A DNA stretch of 64,000 nucleotides from Spirosoma aureum (GCF_011604685.1 NZ_CP050063.1:4052501-4116500), one strand, 5' to 3'; positions 7,967-18,033 are shown, counted from the first letter of the stretch. Numbers and translations: made by a program. The notes: generated from the letters alone by a model not told the origin.

Positions 7967-8989
7967 ATGCTTCAGTATATCATTTGGAACATTGATCCTG
8001 AGATCATTCGTATCGGCTCCTGGCCTCTTCGGTGGTATGGTTTATGCTTTGCAGCCGGATTTCTGATCGGACTCCAACTAATGACGTTCATCTTCAAGAC
8101 TGAGAAAAAACCTCTGTCTGATACGGATCCACTATTTATAACGATGGTCGTTTCAACCATCTTAGGTGCAAGGCTAGGTCATTTTCTTTTTTACGAACCT
8201 TCCCTGTTTCTGCACAACCCGTTACAGATTATAACTCCTCCTTTCGCTGGTCTTGCCAGTCATGGAGGCATAATAGGCATTAGTATTGGTTTGTGGCTCT
8301 ATACCCAACGGGCATCCAGCAAGACGACTGGTCAAACGTTTTTATGGATCACTGACCGTGTGTGTATCATAGCTGCCCTTGCCGGAGCTTTCATCAGGTT
8401 TGGCAATCTGATGAATTCAGAAATAGTTGGTAAGCCAACCGACGTGCCCTGGGCTTTCGTGTTCTTGCAGAATCAAGAGTTTAGTCAGGTGGCCCGTCAC
8501 CCAGCCCAACTCTACGAGTCGTTATCCTATTTGGTGCTGTTTGTTATGCTAATTTGGTACTGGAGAACATACCGTACCCAATCGGCACCAGGTACGATGT
8601 TAGGTATATCTTTGGTTTGGGTATTTGGCTTTCGGTTCCTCTGGGAATTCTTCAAAGAAAATCAGGTTGCTTTTGAAGACAGTATGAGCCTGAATATGGG
8701 TCAGATTTTGAGTATACCAGCTGTTGTAGTTGGCTTATATCTGTTGCTGAGAAATTTTATCAGACCTACTCTATTCGTTCCAGTGGCATTAGTAATCCAA
8801 TCAACAAGCCTTTGTTACCGTTGTGAGCATACATCATCACTACCCGATTCGAGCAAAGATCATCAGTCAAGTTGGTCTAATGACTGCGACGTACCAACTG
8901 TTAACAAACAAGCTTGCAATATAAGACATTTACAAGATCATATAGTAGATCTGAAACAGCCTGATTCTAAAGTAAACTATATAATATAG
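7967..8989 (+). CDS. lgt: Prolipoprotein diacylglyceryl transferase (Lgt)
   Basis: Lgt moves diacylglycerol from phosphatidylglycerol to the lipobox Cys of prolipoproteins in the inner membrane. Family motifs present are PLRWYGLCFAAGFLIG, GARLGHFLFYE, the catalytic-loop segment LASHGGIIGISIG and the signature FIRFGNLMNSEIVG. HPAQLYESLSYLVLF follows. Membrane segments fill residues about 1-262. At 340 residues it is longer than usual (about 260-300): the last 65-70 residues are polar, contain several Cys and His, and match nothing I know. The gene and its flanks look AT-richer than their neighbours, so this may be an acquired or additional copy. Confidence 0.9.
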   Translation: MLQYIIWNIDPEIIRIGSWPLRWYGLCFAAGFLIGLQLMTFIFKTEKKPLSDTDPLFITMVVSTILGARLGHFLFYEPSLFLHNPLQIITPPFAGLASHGGIIGISIGLWLYTQRASSKTTGQTFLWITDRVCIIAALAGAFIRFGNLMNSEIVGKPTDVPWAFVFLQNQEFSQVARHPAQLYESLSYLVLFVMLIWYWRTYRTQSAPGTMLGISLVWVFGFRFLWEFFKENQVAFEDSMSLNMGQILSIPAVVVGLYLLLRNFIRPTLFVPVALVIQSTSLCYRCEHTSSLPDSSKDHQSSWSNDCDVPTVNKQACNIRHLQDHIVDLKQPDSKVNYII

Positions 8990-9295
8990 TGTTAATTATA
9001 CGCTTATTATATGAATAGTGATAAATAATAATGGGTCAGAAGATTGTACTTTTATGTGGTAAAGTTGGATTTGGTTTTTTGTTGGAAGCATGTCATAGAT
9101 CCGTTAATTAATCAGTCAATCGTAGCGAAACCGTGAGATTACTAAATTGCTACATTGCAATTCTTCGTCGGGGCAACCCACCTATTCGCATTTTCACCGA
9201 AGCGTAGGCCCGGACCTTTTGCACATTTTTATTGGAGGATGCACTAGTAAAATACGTGCCTTGAGTCGTAAAAGAGGAAATAAATTCAGTCGGCT
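8990..9295 (+). other. AT-rich intergenic region
   Basis: About 306 nt without a supported gene. It contains a 26-codon ORF from 9031 that has no recognisable product. An AGAGG-like stretch about 20 nt upstream of 9296 may help translation of the next gene. No convincing promoter or hairpin is seen. Confidence 0.5.
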
Positions 9296-10747
9296 ATGAA
9301 ACAGTTGTTTGTGTTGTCTATCTGCTTATGTTGGTTAAATACGATGGCACAGATTCGGGTCCATCCCAATCACCGGTATCTTCAGGATAAGGATGGAAAG
9401 CCTTTTTTCTGGATGGGTGACACTGCCTGGGAGTTGTTTCACCGAATGGATCGACGCGATACGGAAGCCTACCTGGACACGCGACGTCAACAGGGCTTTA
9501 CGGTCATTCAGGTGGTTGCTCTGGCCTTTGCCAATGAAGCAGATAATCACAAACCGAATCGGTATGGGGATTTCCCGTTTGTCGATAACAATCCCGACCA
9601 ATTAGCCCTAACTCCCGGAAATAACCCGGAAGAGGCCGCTCAATACGATTATTGGGATCATGTCGATTTTGTCATTCAGGCCGCGGCCCGCATGGGCTTG
9701 TATGTCGCCATAAACCCGGTTTGGGGAGACCATGTATCGCATCACTGGAGTTCGAAAGGCGTTATTTTTAATGAGCAGAAAGCCCGTTCTTATGGTAAAT
9801 TTCTTGGCAATCGCTACGCGAATCAAGCTAATCTTATCTGGATAATCGGGGGCGATTGTCCAACGGTCTATGAAAAAGATAATCTTCACTTTGATGATCG
9901 CCCAATATGGCGCGCAATGGTAGCAGGGATTAAAGAAGGAGAGGGCCAAAAACGGCATTTGATGAGCTATCACCCAAAAGGAGGGAAGTCTTCTTCAGGC
10001 TACTTTCATCAGGAGAATTGGCTGGATTTCAACTCGTTTCAATCCGGTCACGGCTCCCGCGATGTAGATGCCTGGAACTGGGTTGGGCGGGATTTAGCGC
10101 TAAACCCGCCCAAACCCACTCTCGACATGGAGCCCTGTTATGAAGACCATCCCATTAATCCCTGGGATGGAAAGTGGACGCGCCAACGAGGATATTTCAA
10201 CGCCTATGATATTCGTTCCCGGTTATACCGCAGTGTTTTTGCTAGTATGTGTGGTTTCACGTATGGTCATCATCAGGTCTGGCAGTTTCTGGATACAACG
10301 CGCTATGCGCCCCTCACGGTTGGCGATACCCTGATTGGGTGGAATCGAGCACTCCATGCCGAAGCTGCCGGACAACTGCGGTATCTGAAACAGTTGATGC
10401 TTTCGCGACCTTATTTTACCAGACTGGCCGATCAGACGCTGATTCAGTCTGCTAAGGGAACGGATTATCGGGATTTGGTGATGGCCACGCGCGATTCGGC
10501 AAGTACCTACGTAATGGTGTATCTGCCGACGAGCAAACCCGTAACGATTGATGTAACGCGTTTGTCAGGCGATAAAAAGCGAGCCTGGTGGTTTGATCCC
10601 CGAACTGGCCATATTTTTAAGGGAAAGGAAGGTCCAATGACGGGAGCCCTAACATTCACACCACCTGCTCAATCTAATGCATCGGCCATGGATTGGGTAT
10701 TGATTATCGATGATACTGCTCAAAAGTACCCCTATCCAGGACCTTAA
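9296..10747 (+). CDS. Secreted DUF4038 glycoside hydrolase, GH140-type
   Basis: A 483-residue exported enzyme with a signal peptide (MKQLFVLSICLCWLNTMAQ). The DUF4038 TIM barrel starts at HPNHRYLQDKDGKPFFWMGD. By analogy with GH140 apiosidases the likely catalytic residues are Asp187 (IIGGDCP) and Glu279 (LDMEPCYED). The C-terminal part (about residues 395-475, DYRDLVMATRDS to DWVLIIDD) matches the putative collagen-binding/beta-sandwich domain that usually follows DUF4038. It should act on plant polysaccharide in the periplasm or at the surface. The exact substrate is not settled: only a minority of DUF4038 proteins are characterised. It is not in a polysaccharide-utilisation operon here. 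Confidence 0.85.
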   Translation: MKQLFVLSICLCWLNTMAQIRVHPNHRYLQDKDGKPFFWMGDTAWELFHRMDRRDTEAYLDTRRQQGFTVIQVVALAFANEADNHKPNRYGDFPFVDNNPDQLALTPGNNPEEAAQYDYWDHVDFVIQAAARMGLYVAINPVWGDHVSHHWSSKGVIFNEQKARSYGKFLGNRYANQANLIWIIGGDCPTVYEKDNLHFDDRPIWRAMVAGIKEGEGQKRHLMSYHPKGGKSSSGYFHQENWLDFNSFQSGHGSRDVDAWNWVGRDLALNPPKPTLDMEPCYEDHPINPWDGKWTRQRGYFNAYDIRSRLYRSVFASMCGFTYGHHQVWQFLDTTRYAPLTVGDTLIGWNRALHAEAAGQLRYLKQLMLSRPYFTRLADQTLIQSAKGTDYRDLVMATRDSASTYVMVYLPTSKPVTIDVTRLSGDKKRAWWFDPRTGHIFKGKEGPMTGALTFTPPAQSNASAMDWVLIIDDTAQKYPYPGP

Positions 10748-10901
10748 TGCATTTTCGATTTTAACAACTCTAAACTACAACCAGTCACCTACGATCTTTT
10801 TAACGGGCGCTTACCATTCAGGTTTATTGATTTCGCCGTGCCGACTCAGAAAATATGACAAAATTTGCGCTGATCCTAAGTAAAGACGCAACTGTATACG
10901 C

Positions 10902-11972
10902 ATGGTAGAAATAAATTCGGCTACAACAAGCACAAAGTCCCACTTTTTTATTCTGGATGGATTGCGCGGAGTGGCGGCTCTGGCCATTGTAATCTTTCAT
11001 TTCATGGAGTGGGTGTATACCGATCCCAGCGGGAATTTCATCGCCCACGGTTTTTTAGCCGTCGATTTTTTCTTTTGCTTATCGGGCTTTGTCATCGGCT
11101 ACGCGTATGACGACCGAATTCGTCGATTGGGATTCGCAGCATTTTTTAGACTACGATTGATCCGATTGCACCCCCTTGTCATCTTAGGATCGGTAATAGG
11201 TTTACTGGCGTTTCTGTTCGATCCATTTGCGGCTCAGCCCGGTTTGATTGGTCGGCCAAACCTGTTACTGACCTTTGTTTGCTCGATATTCCTCATTCCG
11301 CTGCCCATCATGAAAGAGCGGGCTTTCAACCTGTTCAGTTTTAATGCGCCAGCGTGGTCATTATTCTGGGAATACGTTGCCAATATTATCTATGCCCTTG
11401 TACTATACCGGATCAGCCGTCGCTATCTGTCCGTATTAATCGTGCTGGCAGCAGTAGCACTCTGTTTCGTTAGTTACCGGGCCGGTAATCTGTTGGGCGG
11501 TTGGGCAGGGTCTAACTTCTGGGATGGCTGTGCCCGGGTAGCGTACTCGTTTCTGGCCGGGTTATTCATTTACCGGGCCAACTGGATCCTAAAGAATAAC
11601 CTTGGCTTCATGGGTGTGGCAGGACTGCTTATACTGGCATTTCTCATACCGTTTACCCGATGGAACTGGTTAGTCGAGCCGATCATTGTGCTGTTCTATT
11701 TCCCGGCCCTGATTGCGGCAGGAGCGGGGGCTAGCCTATCGCCTGGACTTAAAAAACTGTGTGTGTTCTCAGGCAAACTTTCCTATCCGCTCTATATGAC
11801 CCACTACGGGGCTATGTGGATCTTCGGCAGCTATTTGGCCAGTCATAAACCGGATACGCTGCATCTGTCACTAATTGTGGTTACCGGGGTCATTTTTCTG
11901 GCTGGATTCGCCTATCTGGTACTGGTGCTCTATGATGAGCCCATTCGACGTTATTTAGCCAGACGCCGATAA
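10902..11972 (+). CDS. Acyltransferase 3 family membrane protein (OafA/YrhL-like)
   Basis: A 356-residue multi-pass inner-membrane protein. The N-terminal motif ILDGLRGVAALAIVIFHF includes the catalytic His region of acyltransferase-3 proteins. FLAVDFFFCLSGFVIGYAY, FFRLRLIRLHPL and PAWSLFWEYVANIIYAL follow in the usual order. Such enzymes O-acylate cell-surface glycans or antibiotics; the substrate here is unknown. It is convergent with the serine hydrolase at 11993, with only 20 nt between them. Confidence 0.92.
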   Translation: MVEINSATTSTKSHFFILDGLRGVAALAIVIFHFMEWVYTDPSGNFIAHGFLAVDFFFCLSGFVIGYAYDDRIRRLGFAAFFRLRLIRLHPLVILGSVIGLLAFLFDPFAAQPGLIGRPNLLLTFVCSIFLIPLPIMKERAFNLFSFNAPAWSLFWEYVANIIYALVLYRISRRYLSVLIVLAAVALCFVSYRAGNLLGGWAGSNFWDGCARVAYSFLAGLFIYRANWILKNNLGFMGVAGLLILAFLIPFTRWNWLVEPIIVLFYFPALIAAGAGASLSPGLKKLCVFSGKLSYPLYMTHYGAMWIFGSYLASHKPDTLHLSLIVVTGVIFLAGFAYLVLVLYDEPIRRYLARRR

Positions 11973-11992
11973 CTGAAACCTGTGATAAGACA

Positions 11993-13297
11993 TCAATCGT
12001 TGATCGCCTGATACACCAACGGTTTAAATGCTTTGTCAGTATTTGTAACATACGGCCCCCACATTTGCCGGTAAATCAGGACGAGCATATCTTCTTTAGG
12101 ATCAACCCAATAAGAGGTTGAAAAGACGCCACCCCAGGAATAAGTACCTGCCTGGCTGGGAGTAAACCGGCTGCCATTTTCTGAAATAACCAAAAAGCCA
12201 AACCCGAATTTATTATCACTGGCATGATCACCAATATTTGGACTCAGGTCGCCAATTTGATTCATGGTCATCAGGCGAACCGTATTGCGAGCCAACAACC
12301 GTACACCCTTGTATTCACCACCATTTAACAACATTTGCAGGAAAATTGCATAATCGTAAATGGTGGTTGACAAACCGCCACCGCCCGAAAAATAATCATG
12401 TTTTTGGAGTGGGTAGTTCATGTCGAGTGCGCCACCAAAAACCGAGTTTTGCTTTTGGATATTTCCGGTCGAATCGCCCTGGAAAAAATTGACCAGCCGG
12501 GAGCCTTTTTCAGGGGGCACATTAAAATAAGTATCGTTCATCCCAAGTGGATGACAGATCCGCTTCAGAAAAAAATCCTCGAGTGTCTTACCTGACCATT
12601 TCTCAATCAAATAACCTAATACATCCATATTTAACCCATATTTCCATTGTTCACCGGGTTGAAAAAAGAGTGGCAGACTACCCAGGCGGGTCATGGCATC
12701 GGAAAGTTTCTGGCCTTTTATGCCAACTCCACCCGTCATGTCGTTTTTTGCATAAATGGCACTTTCTGCCGGTGGCCCGATCGCTGGGTAGCCCAGGCCC
12801 GATGTATGCGTCAGCAGATCACGGATCGTGACAGGTCGTTTAGCCGGAACGGTCGTATAGGTGGTGTCTTTTGCCCGGAAGTTAGCCAACACTTTTTGAT
12901 TGGCGAAGGAGGGAATGAACCTGGAAACCGGATCATCCAGCGAAAACTTTCCTTCTTCCCACAGCATCATAACGGCCACCGTTGTGAGTGCCTTTGTTTG
13001 TGAGGCTACCCGAAAGATTCCGTTTTTAAGAAGTGGCGCATTCGTCGTTTGATCATTGTATCCACGCGCTTTGTAAAAAACAATTTTGCCATGTCGGGCT
13101 ATTAGGACTACCGAACCATTCACCCATTTCTGGTTGACCCAGCTACTCATACCAGAATCCAATCGGGCAAGGCGGGCAGCAGAAAAGCCGCCAGCTGCCG
13201 GTGCCGCTTCTGTAAGGATTTTGGCTTGCGCCTGGGCCGTGGTGGAGTAAACAATAAATGGAACGACAGTAAACAGAGCAGTTAGGTAACGATTCAT
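11993..13297 (-). CDS. Serine hydrolase, class C beta-lactamase/esterase family
   Basis: A 434-residue exported protein with a signal peptide ending near TTAQAQA. The nucleophile motif S-x-x-K is in FRVASQTKALTTVAV (about residue 100), and the Tyr motif Y-x-N is in WKYGLNMDVLGYLIE. The fold matches the class C beta-lactamase / D-aminopeptidase / EstB superfamily. In Bacteroidota such proteins are usually esterases or peptidases rather than resistance enzymes, so a beta-lactamase role should not be assumed. Confidence 0.9.
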   Translation of the reverse strand: MNRYLTALFTVVPFIVYSTTAQAQAKILTEAAPAAGGFSAARLARLDSGMSSWVNQKWVNGSVVLIARHGKIVFYKARGYNDQTTNAPLLKNGIFRVASQTKALTTVAVMMLWEEGKFSLDDPVSRFIPSFANQKVLANFRAKDTTYTTVPAKRPVTIRDLLTHTSGLGYPAIGPPAESAIYAKNDMTGGVGIKGQKLSDAMTRLGSLPLFFQPGEQWKYGLNMDVLGYLIEKWSGKTLEDFFLKRICHPLGMNDTYFNVPPEKGSRLVNFFQGDSTGNIQKQNSVFGGALDMNYPLQKHDYFSGGGGLSTTIYDYAIFLQMLLNGGEYKGVRLLARNTVRLMTMNQIGDLSPNIGDHASDNKFGFGFLVISENGSRFTPSQAGTYSWGGVFSTSYWVDPKEDMLVLIYRQMWGPYVTNTDKAFKPLVYQAIND

Positions 13298-13385
13298 TGT
13301 AGAGGATTGTCAAAAACAAACAAGTAATAAAATACGAAAGGGCCTGTAGGTCAAGGGAAAGAGTTGCTGAAAATCGATTGAAAAG

Positions 13386-14653
13386 TCAACTCGCCAACCG
13401 TCGATCGACCGCCAATTTTTTGGCAGAAACTAAAAAGAGTGCGGTCGAGCCAAAACTAATAACGATGATGATCGACATGGCCCATCGCAGGGATTCGGTG
13501 CCCAGAGAAGGAGCGAGCCCATCGCTGATCATGCCAACCGCCAATGGCCCAAAACCCAGCCCAATGAAATTGAGTACAAAAAACAGAATAGCCGATGTCA
13601 GGGAACGCATCGATGCTGGAACAAGACTATGGGACACTGCAATTGAGGGCCCCAAATAGGTACTGTGAAGCGACGCGGTTAATCCTAAGCAGAACACCGA
13701 GTATACTGTATTCTCCAGAAAAAGGGCCCCCGCTGCACACGGAATAGAGATAATAATCGCAAACGCCGGAATTTTCAGGTACCATCGTTCATCTCTTTTT
13801 CCGAAATAATCCGTCAGATACCCACCCGCAAATGAACCGACTGCTCCGCCGATGCCAAAGATAGGGCCGAGTAAAGCACCTATTTCTGAGTTCGTCATCT
13901 TGTGAATCCTGGCCAGGAAAGAGGGCGCCCAGTTAAGCAGACCATAAATGCAAAAGACATGCAGACCCGTGGCCATCGCCAGATAAACGAAGGTTTTGGT
14001 CGCATACAATCGCTTTAACACCTCGCGCAACGAAGGCGACTCCATGGCCGACGATGCATTCGCATCGGTTGCTCCACGTTGGGGCTCTTTCACCGATAGA
14101 TAAAACAGCAATGAAAAAATAACACCCGGTATACCCACTACAAAAAAAGCTGTTCGCCAGCCAAGCTGTTGGTTCAGGTAACCACCCAGTAAGAAACCCG
14201 TCAATACCCCGAAATAAATGCCAGTTGAGTAAATCGAAAGCGCGGGAAGTAATCGGAGATCATGGCATGGGCTGGAGGGCTTCCCCCTGCTTCCCCAACC
14301 CCCACGCCAATGCGGGCCAACAACAGTTGTACGTAATTTCGAACCAGACCCGAGCTGGCGGTCATTAGGCTCCAGATACCCAGCGACGCGGCCACTATAT
14401 TTCTACGATTTGTTTTGTCGGCAAGACGAGCAATGGGAATACCCAGTGTAACATAAAATAGGGCAAACGTAAACCCGGAGAGCATCCCTAACTGGGTATC
14501 CGACAGATGTAGCTCTTTTTTTATCGACTCCTGGAGGATAACAAGTAACTGCCGGTCAACAAAGTTGAAGACGTAGACCAATGTCAGCATCGCCAGGACA
14601 TAATTCCTGTACAGGCTACTTACCTCATTGCTAGTGGTTTCTCCTGTTTGCAT
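13386..14653 (-). pseudogene. Frameshifted MFS transporter (Spinster-like)
   Basis: Two overlapping frames together make one 12-helix MFS protein. The N-terminal part (start ATG at 14653) runs from YVFNFVDRQLLVILQESIKK through GEAGGSPPAHAMISDYFPR and then goes out of frame, stopping near 14201. The other frame resumes with ALSIYSTGIYFGVLTGFLLG at about 14245 and continues to 13386. Family members normally have about six residues between DYFP and ALSIYS. Their absence plus the frame change suggests a deletion of about 19 nt in or near 14242-14252. The gene is probably inactive unless this is an assembly error. The substrate is unknown. Confidence 0.85.
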
Positions 14654-14977
14654 ATAGGCGTTGAATGAAGGGTAACCTGCTGGTAAAAAAGAACTAAAGC
14701 CGTCGGAAATACTAATGTGTTCAATAGACCTACACAATCCTTCGAAGGACAAATCACATACCTTTTACTACGGTCCCGATACAGACACGGATTTTGTCTG
14801 TCTTGAGAAGGGTAGAAATGGATTCAGAGCCTTGTTAATCGGGGATATATATCGATTTATCAATAGTAGTGAAAGGGAATTAATTGCCAGCTTAATTGCC
14901 GTAAGCTAATGCTATTTTGATAGCCTGCTCAAAGAATGATAATATTACCCCAGTAAACCCTGTAATGCGTTAACACC

Positions 14978-15361
14978 ATGGCAACCTTTATCGCTGAAAT
15001 TGATACCTATTCTGTTTTATTGGCGCACGGAAATAGTCAAAGCCAGTCGCCCTTTAGAAACCGGTTTATTCACCTGCATTTTAAGGCTAATACGGGGAAG
15101 CTCGAGTTTTACAGCCTGAGTTTTGTGCCAGAAGCAAAGCATGCGTCGACCGGAACAATGGAGAAGCGATCGACCGGGGGGTTCTATGGAAATACAAATA
15201 TCCCGATGGATGAATTCTCGCTGTATTATGAAGTGCTATGTCGCGAGAAACAGATATCGGTTCGGCTGGATTTCGATGATGATCCAGACGCTTCTCCCGT
15301 GGGAGAGCCGTTACCACTCAAATCATTTACCTTATTTTCGGGCGACGAACCGATTGATTGA
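14978..15361 (+). CDS. Hypothetical protein
   Basis: I do not recognise this 127-residue soluble protein. It is mostly beta-strand in character (HLHFKANTGKLEFYSLSFVP, QISVRLDFDDDP), has no signal peptide or Cys, and has an acidic end. It lies between the broken MFS gene and the response regulator, facing the latter. Codon use looks normal, and the frame is open over its whole length. Confidence 0.65.
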   Translation: MATFIAEIDTYSVLLAHGNSQSQSPFRNRFIHLHFKANTGKLEFYSLSFVPEAKHASTGTMEKRSTGGFYGNTNIPMDEFSLYYEVLCREKQISVRLDFDDDPDASPVGEPLPLKSFTLFSGDEPID

Positions 15362-15392
15362 ACAGAAGATAATCGGTGAAGTTATTACGTCC

Positions 15393-16028
15393 TTATTTCC
15401 GGCCCAGATATTTGTTGATAGCCTCAACTTTAGAGTGTACCTGGAGCTTTTCGTAGATGTTGAAAATGTGTTTTCGTACAGTAGTCGGGCTGACAAATAG
15501 CTCATTTGCTACTTCCTTGTGGCTATGACCTTTGGCCAGCCGGTCCAGGATTTCACGCTCGCGGGGCGTCAACACATCCAGTTCGTTAGGAGCAGCTGGC
15601 CCAACATGGAACGAGACGGCGATTTTACGGGCTATGGTGCTGCTCATAGGCGATCCGCCTTCGTAGAGTTCAGTAATGGCTTCGAGCAGTTTGTGAGGTG
15701 GGCTCCGCTTCAGAATATACGAGTTAGCGCCCGCTTTTAGTGCCTCAAAAACGGTTTCATCCTCGTCATACATCGTGCACATCATAAACTGTGTACTGGC
15801 GCAATGTGCCTTCAAATGACGAACACAGTCGATTCCATTCATGCCAGGAAGATCAATATCCATCAAGACAACATCAACGCAATGGCTGGGTAAGTAATCG
15901 AGGGCTGCTTCGGCCGTCTCAAAAGACGCCTGGCACACAAATCCATCGGCTCCGTCGATCAGAATGGCTAATGATTGGCGAATAGGCTCTTTATCTTCAA
16001 CAATGGCAACCGTAATGGGGGTTTTCAT
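15393..16028 (-). CDS. NarL/FixJ-family response regulator
   Basis: A 211-residue two-domain regulator. The receiver domain has the phosphoacceptor Asp in DVVLMDIDLPGMNG (about residue 56), preceded by the acidic pair in VAIVEDKEP and followed by the conserved Lys in ILKRSPPHKL. The C-terminal LuxR-type helix-turn-helix is complete: LTPREREILDRLAKGHSHKE then VSPTTVRKHIFNIYEKL. It begins 37 nt after the histidine kinase gene and is almost certainly its partner. Targets are not evident. Confidence 0.94.
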   Translation of the reverse strand: MKTPITVAIVEDKEPIRQSLAILIDGADGFVCQASFETAEAALDYLPSHCVDVVLMDIDLPGMNGIDCVRHLKAHCASTQFMMCTMYDEDETVFEALKAGANSYILKRSPPHKLLEAITELYEGGSPMSSTIARKIAVSFHVGPAAPNELDVLTPREREILDRLAKGHSHKEVANELFVSPTTVRKHIFNIYEKLQVHSKVEAINKYLGRK

Positions 16029-16065
16029 CCGGCAATATTCATCGATTTATGCATTTAACGCTATA

Positions 16066-18033
16066 CTACAGCTGCATTATTTTCTTCATTGAAACGGTTG
16101 GATAGGGATAACTGATTTTTACACAGGTTCCCGCTGGTGATGACGAAATGTCGCAGGTGCCGCCCGATTCAGCCATGCGGTTCTGCATATTGCCTAATCC
16201 GTTCCGCAAACTAGTCTTTTCATTCGATACAAACCCGTGCCCATTGTCGCATACTTCGATCAGGAGCTGGTCAGACTGCGGATGGATCACGAGTCTCACC
16301 TGCGTAGCCTGCGCATGTTTAACGGCGTTGTTCAGGGCTTCTTTTACCGTCAGGAATACATTCCGACGGTCGGCACCCCGCATCGGAATTTCAAGGGGTG
16401 ATTCTTCGACATCCGTTTTCAGACTAAGCGAAGTATTGTCGATGAATTCACTAGTATAGGATCGTGTATAGGCGATCAGTCCGTTCAGGCTGTCATTTTT
16501 GGTGTTCAGCGACCAGATAATCTCATTCATGGAGGTGACCATATCGGATGAGATGCTCGAAATTTTCTCTATTTCGGGGGTAGTGTTTGGTCCCATTCGG
16601 GTTTTAACAACTTCGCTCAGTAACCCAATGGCCGTCAGGGATGCTCCCAGATCATCGTGCATTTCTTTTGATATCCGGAGCCGTTCTTTCTGTTGGCCCT
16701 GTATTTCCGATTGCATGGCTACCAGTTCGTGCTCCCGCTGGGCGGCTAACAGTGCGTTGTTGGCTGTTCGTTGGCGTTGTTTCGCGTAAAGATAGGCGAA
16801 GAACAGACTGCCAATTGCGGCCAAAATGATCAGTCCCGCAATTAATAACCATAAGTTCTGACGCTGGTGTTGCTGCTCCAGCCGATCGATATGTTGCTGT
16901 TTCTCGGCGATTTTCTGGCGGGCTTCCGCTTGCTTAAGCTGAAGTTCATAGCTTGCCAGCAGCTCTTTCGTTTCCTGATTGTTGAGCGAATCCTTTGCCC
17001 CAACATACTTATCGAGCCACTCTGCGCAGGCTTTGTAGGCATGAAGCCCTTCGGTTGATATGGCATATTCCCGATAAATATTAGCGAACTCGGCCAAGCC
17101 AACCTGATTCTTCTTTGCAATAGCGAATGATTCATCCAATAACGGTATAGCCCGCACGAATTGCTTCATTCTATTGTTCGTTTGCGCCAGCGACATCAGT
17201 AAGTGAAGCTCATGCCTGGGATTCCCGAGCTGCCGACTCATTCGAAGCCCTTCACGCTGATAGTATAAAGCCGAATCATAGTTCGCTTCGGCACTATATT
17301 GGTAGCCGAGGTTATTGTAGAGGTTGATCATAAAATCAAGGTCGTTTTTAGGATCAATCCATTGCCTGGCCATTAAATAATTGGCGCGCGACTCTCGTAA
17401 TTTATTCTGTTTACTAAGCAGATTGGCGATGCTGAAATAATCTGAAGCAATCGAACGAGGGTCCCCTTTATCTGTACTGTCGAATGCCAGCGCTCGTTTA
17501 TAATGATCCAGCGCTTGCGGATACATTCGCTGTTGTTCATAGATATACCCCAAATTCTGATTGATAACAGCCACATTTTTTAATTTGCCGATCAGCCTCA
17601 TGTAATGCGCTGCCTGTCGATAATTTGGAATGGCTTCGGCAAACCGTCCCGAAAACAGAGCGGTATTCGCTAAGGCAAAATAACTCAGGCCAAGGTTCCG
17701 TTTTGAGGTATCCTGTTTGGCCTTCTGTAGCGCATTTTGGGCAATTTTTCTCGCTTCGTCGTGCCGGCCGAGGTTGTTCAGCAGATAGGCCATGAGCCGA
17801 ACACTCTCAAAATATCCTTTCGTATAGTTTATTTTATTTGAGAACTCATATGCATTCCGATAATGAGCCAGCGCCGTGGTCGCCTGCTTTGTTTCAATAG
17901 CTTCCCCTTTTTTCAGCAAAGTCATCACATAGCTGGTATCGGTTGGATTCGGCAAGGGCTGGGCATGGCCGTTTGTACTGAAAAACTGCCAGGTAGAAAA
18001 AACCGTAACCAGATAAATCAAACGGGCCCGCAT
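16066..18033 (-). CDS. TPR-containing sensor histidine kinase (HisKA_3 type)
   Basis: A 655-residue kinase. It has an N-terminal signal segment (ending near NGHAQP) and an array of tetratricopeptide repeats over about residues 35-330, probably periplasmic. A coiled coil (about 355-390) precedes one membrane helix (LWLLIAGLIILAAIGSLFFA, about 394-413). The cytoplasmic part has the HisKA_3 phosphoacceptor in RISKEMHDDLGASLTAIG and an HATPase domain with VKEALNNAVKHAQAT and DNGHGF. This is the LytS/NarX-like class common in Bacteroidota. It is co-oriented with the response regulator, and a terminator at 18139-18185 insulates it from the GH65 gene. The TPR ligand is unknown. Confidence 0.93.
   Translation of the reverse strand: MRARLIYLVTVFSTWQFFSTNGHAQPLPNPTDTSYVMTLLKKGEAIETKQATTALAHYRNAYEFSNKINYTKGYFESVRLMAYLLNNLGRHDEARKIAQNALQKAKQDTSKRNLGLSYFALANTALFSGRFAEAIPNYRQAAHYMRLIGKLKNVAVINQNLGYIYEQQRMYPQALDHYKRALAFDSTDKGDPRSIASDYFSIANLLSKQNKLRESRANYLMARQWIDPKNDLDFMINLYNNLGYQYSAEANYDSALYYQREGLRMSRQLGNPRHELHLLMSLAQTNNRMKQFVRAIPLLDESFAIAKKNQVGLAEFANIYREYAISTEGLHAYKACAEWLDKYVGAKDSLNNQETKELLASYELQLKQAEARQKIAEKQQHIDRLEQQHQRQNLWLLIAGLIILAAIGSLFFAYLYAKQRQRTANNALLAAQREHELVAMQSEIQGQQKERLRISKEMHDDLGASLTAIGLLSEVVKTRMGPNTTPEIEKISSISSDMVTSMNEIIWSLNTKNDSLNGLIAYTRSYTSEFIDNTSLSLKTDVEESPLEIPMRGADRRNVFLTVKEALNNAVKHAQATQVRLVIHPQSDQLLIEVCDNGHGFVSNEKTSLRNGLGNMQNRMAESGGTCDISSSPAGTCVKISYPYPTVSMKKIMQL

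Noticed and set aside
9031..9111. 26-codon ORF in the gap after lgt
   Set aside because: Too short, no ribosome-binding site or known product; expected by chance in AT-rich sequence.
11993..13297. Antibiotic resistance by the class-C-type hydrolase
   Set aside because: The family includes many esterases and peptidases; no AmpR-type regulator or resistance context is present.
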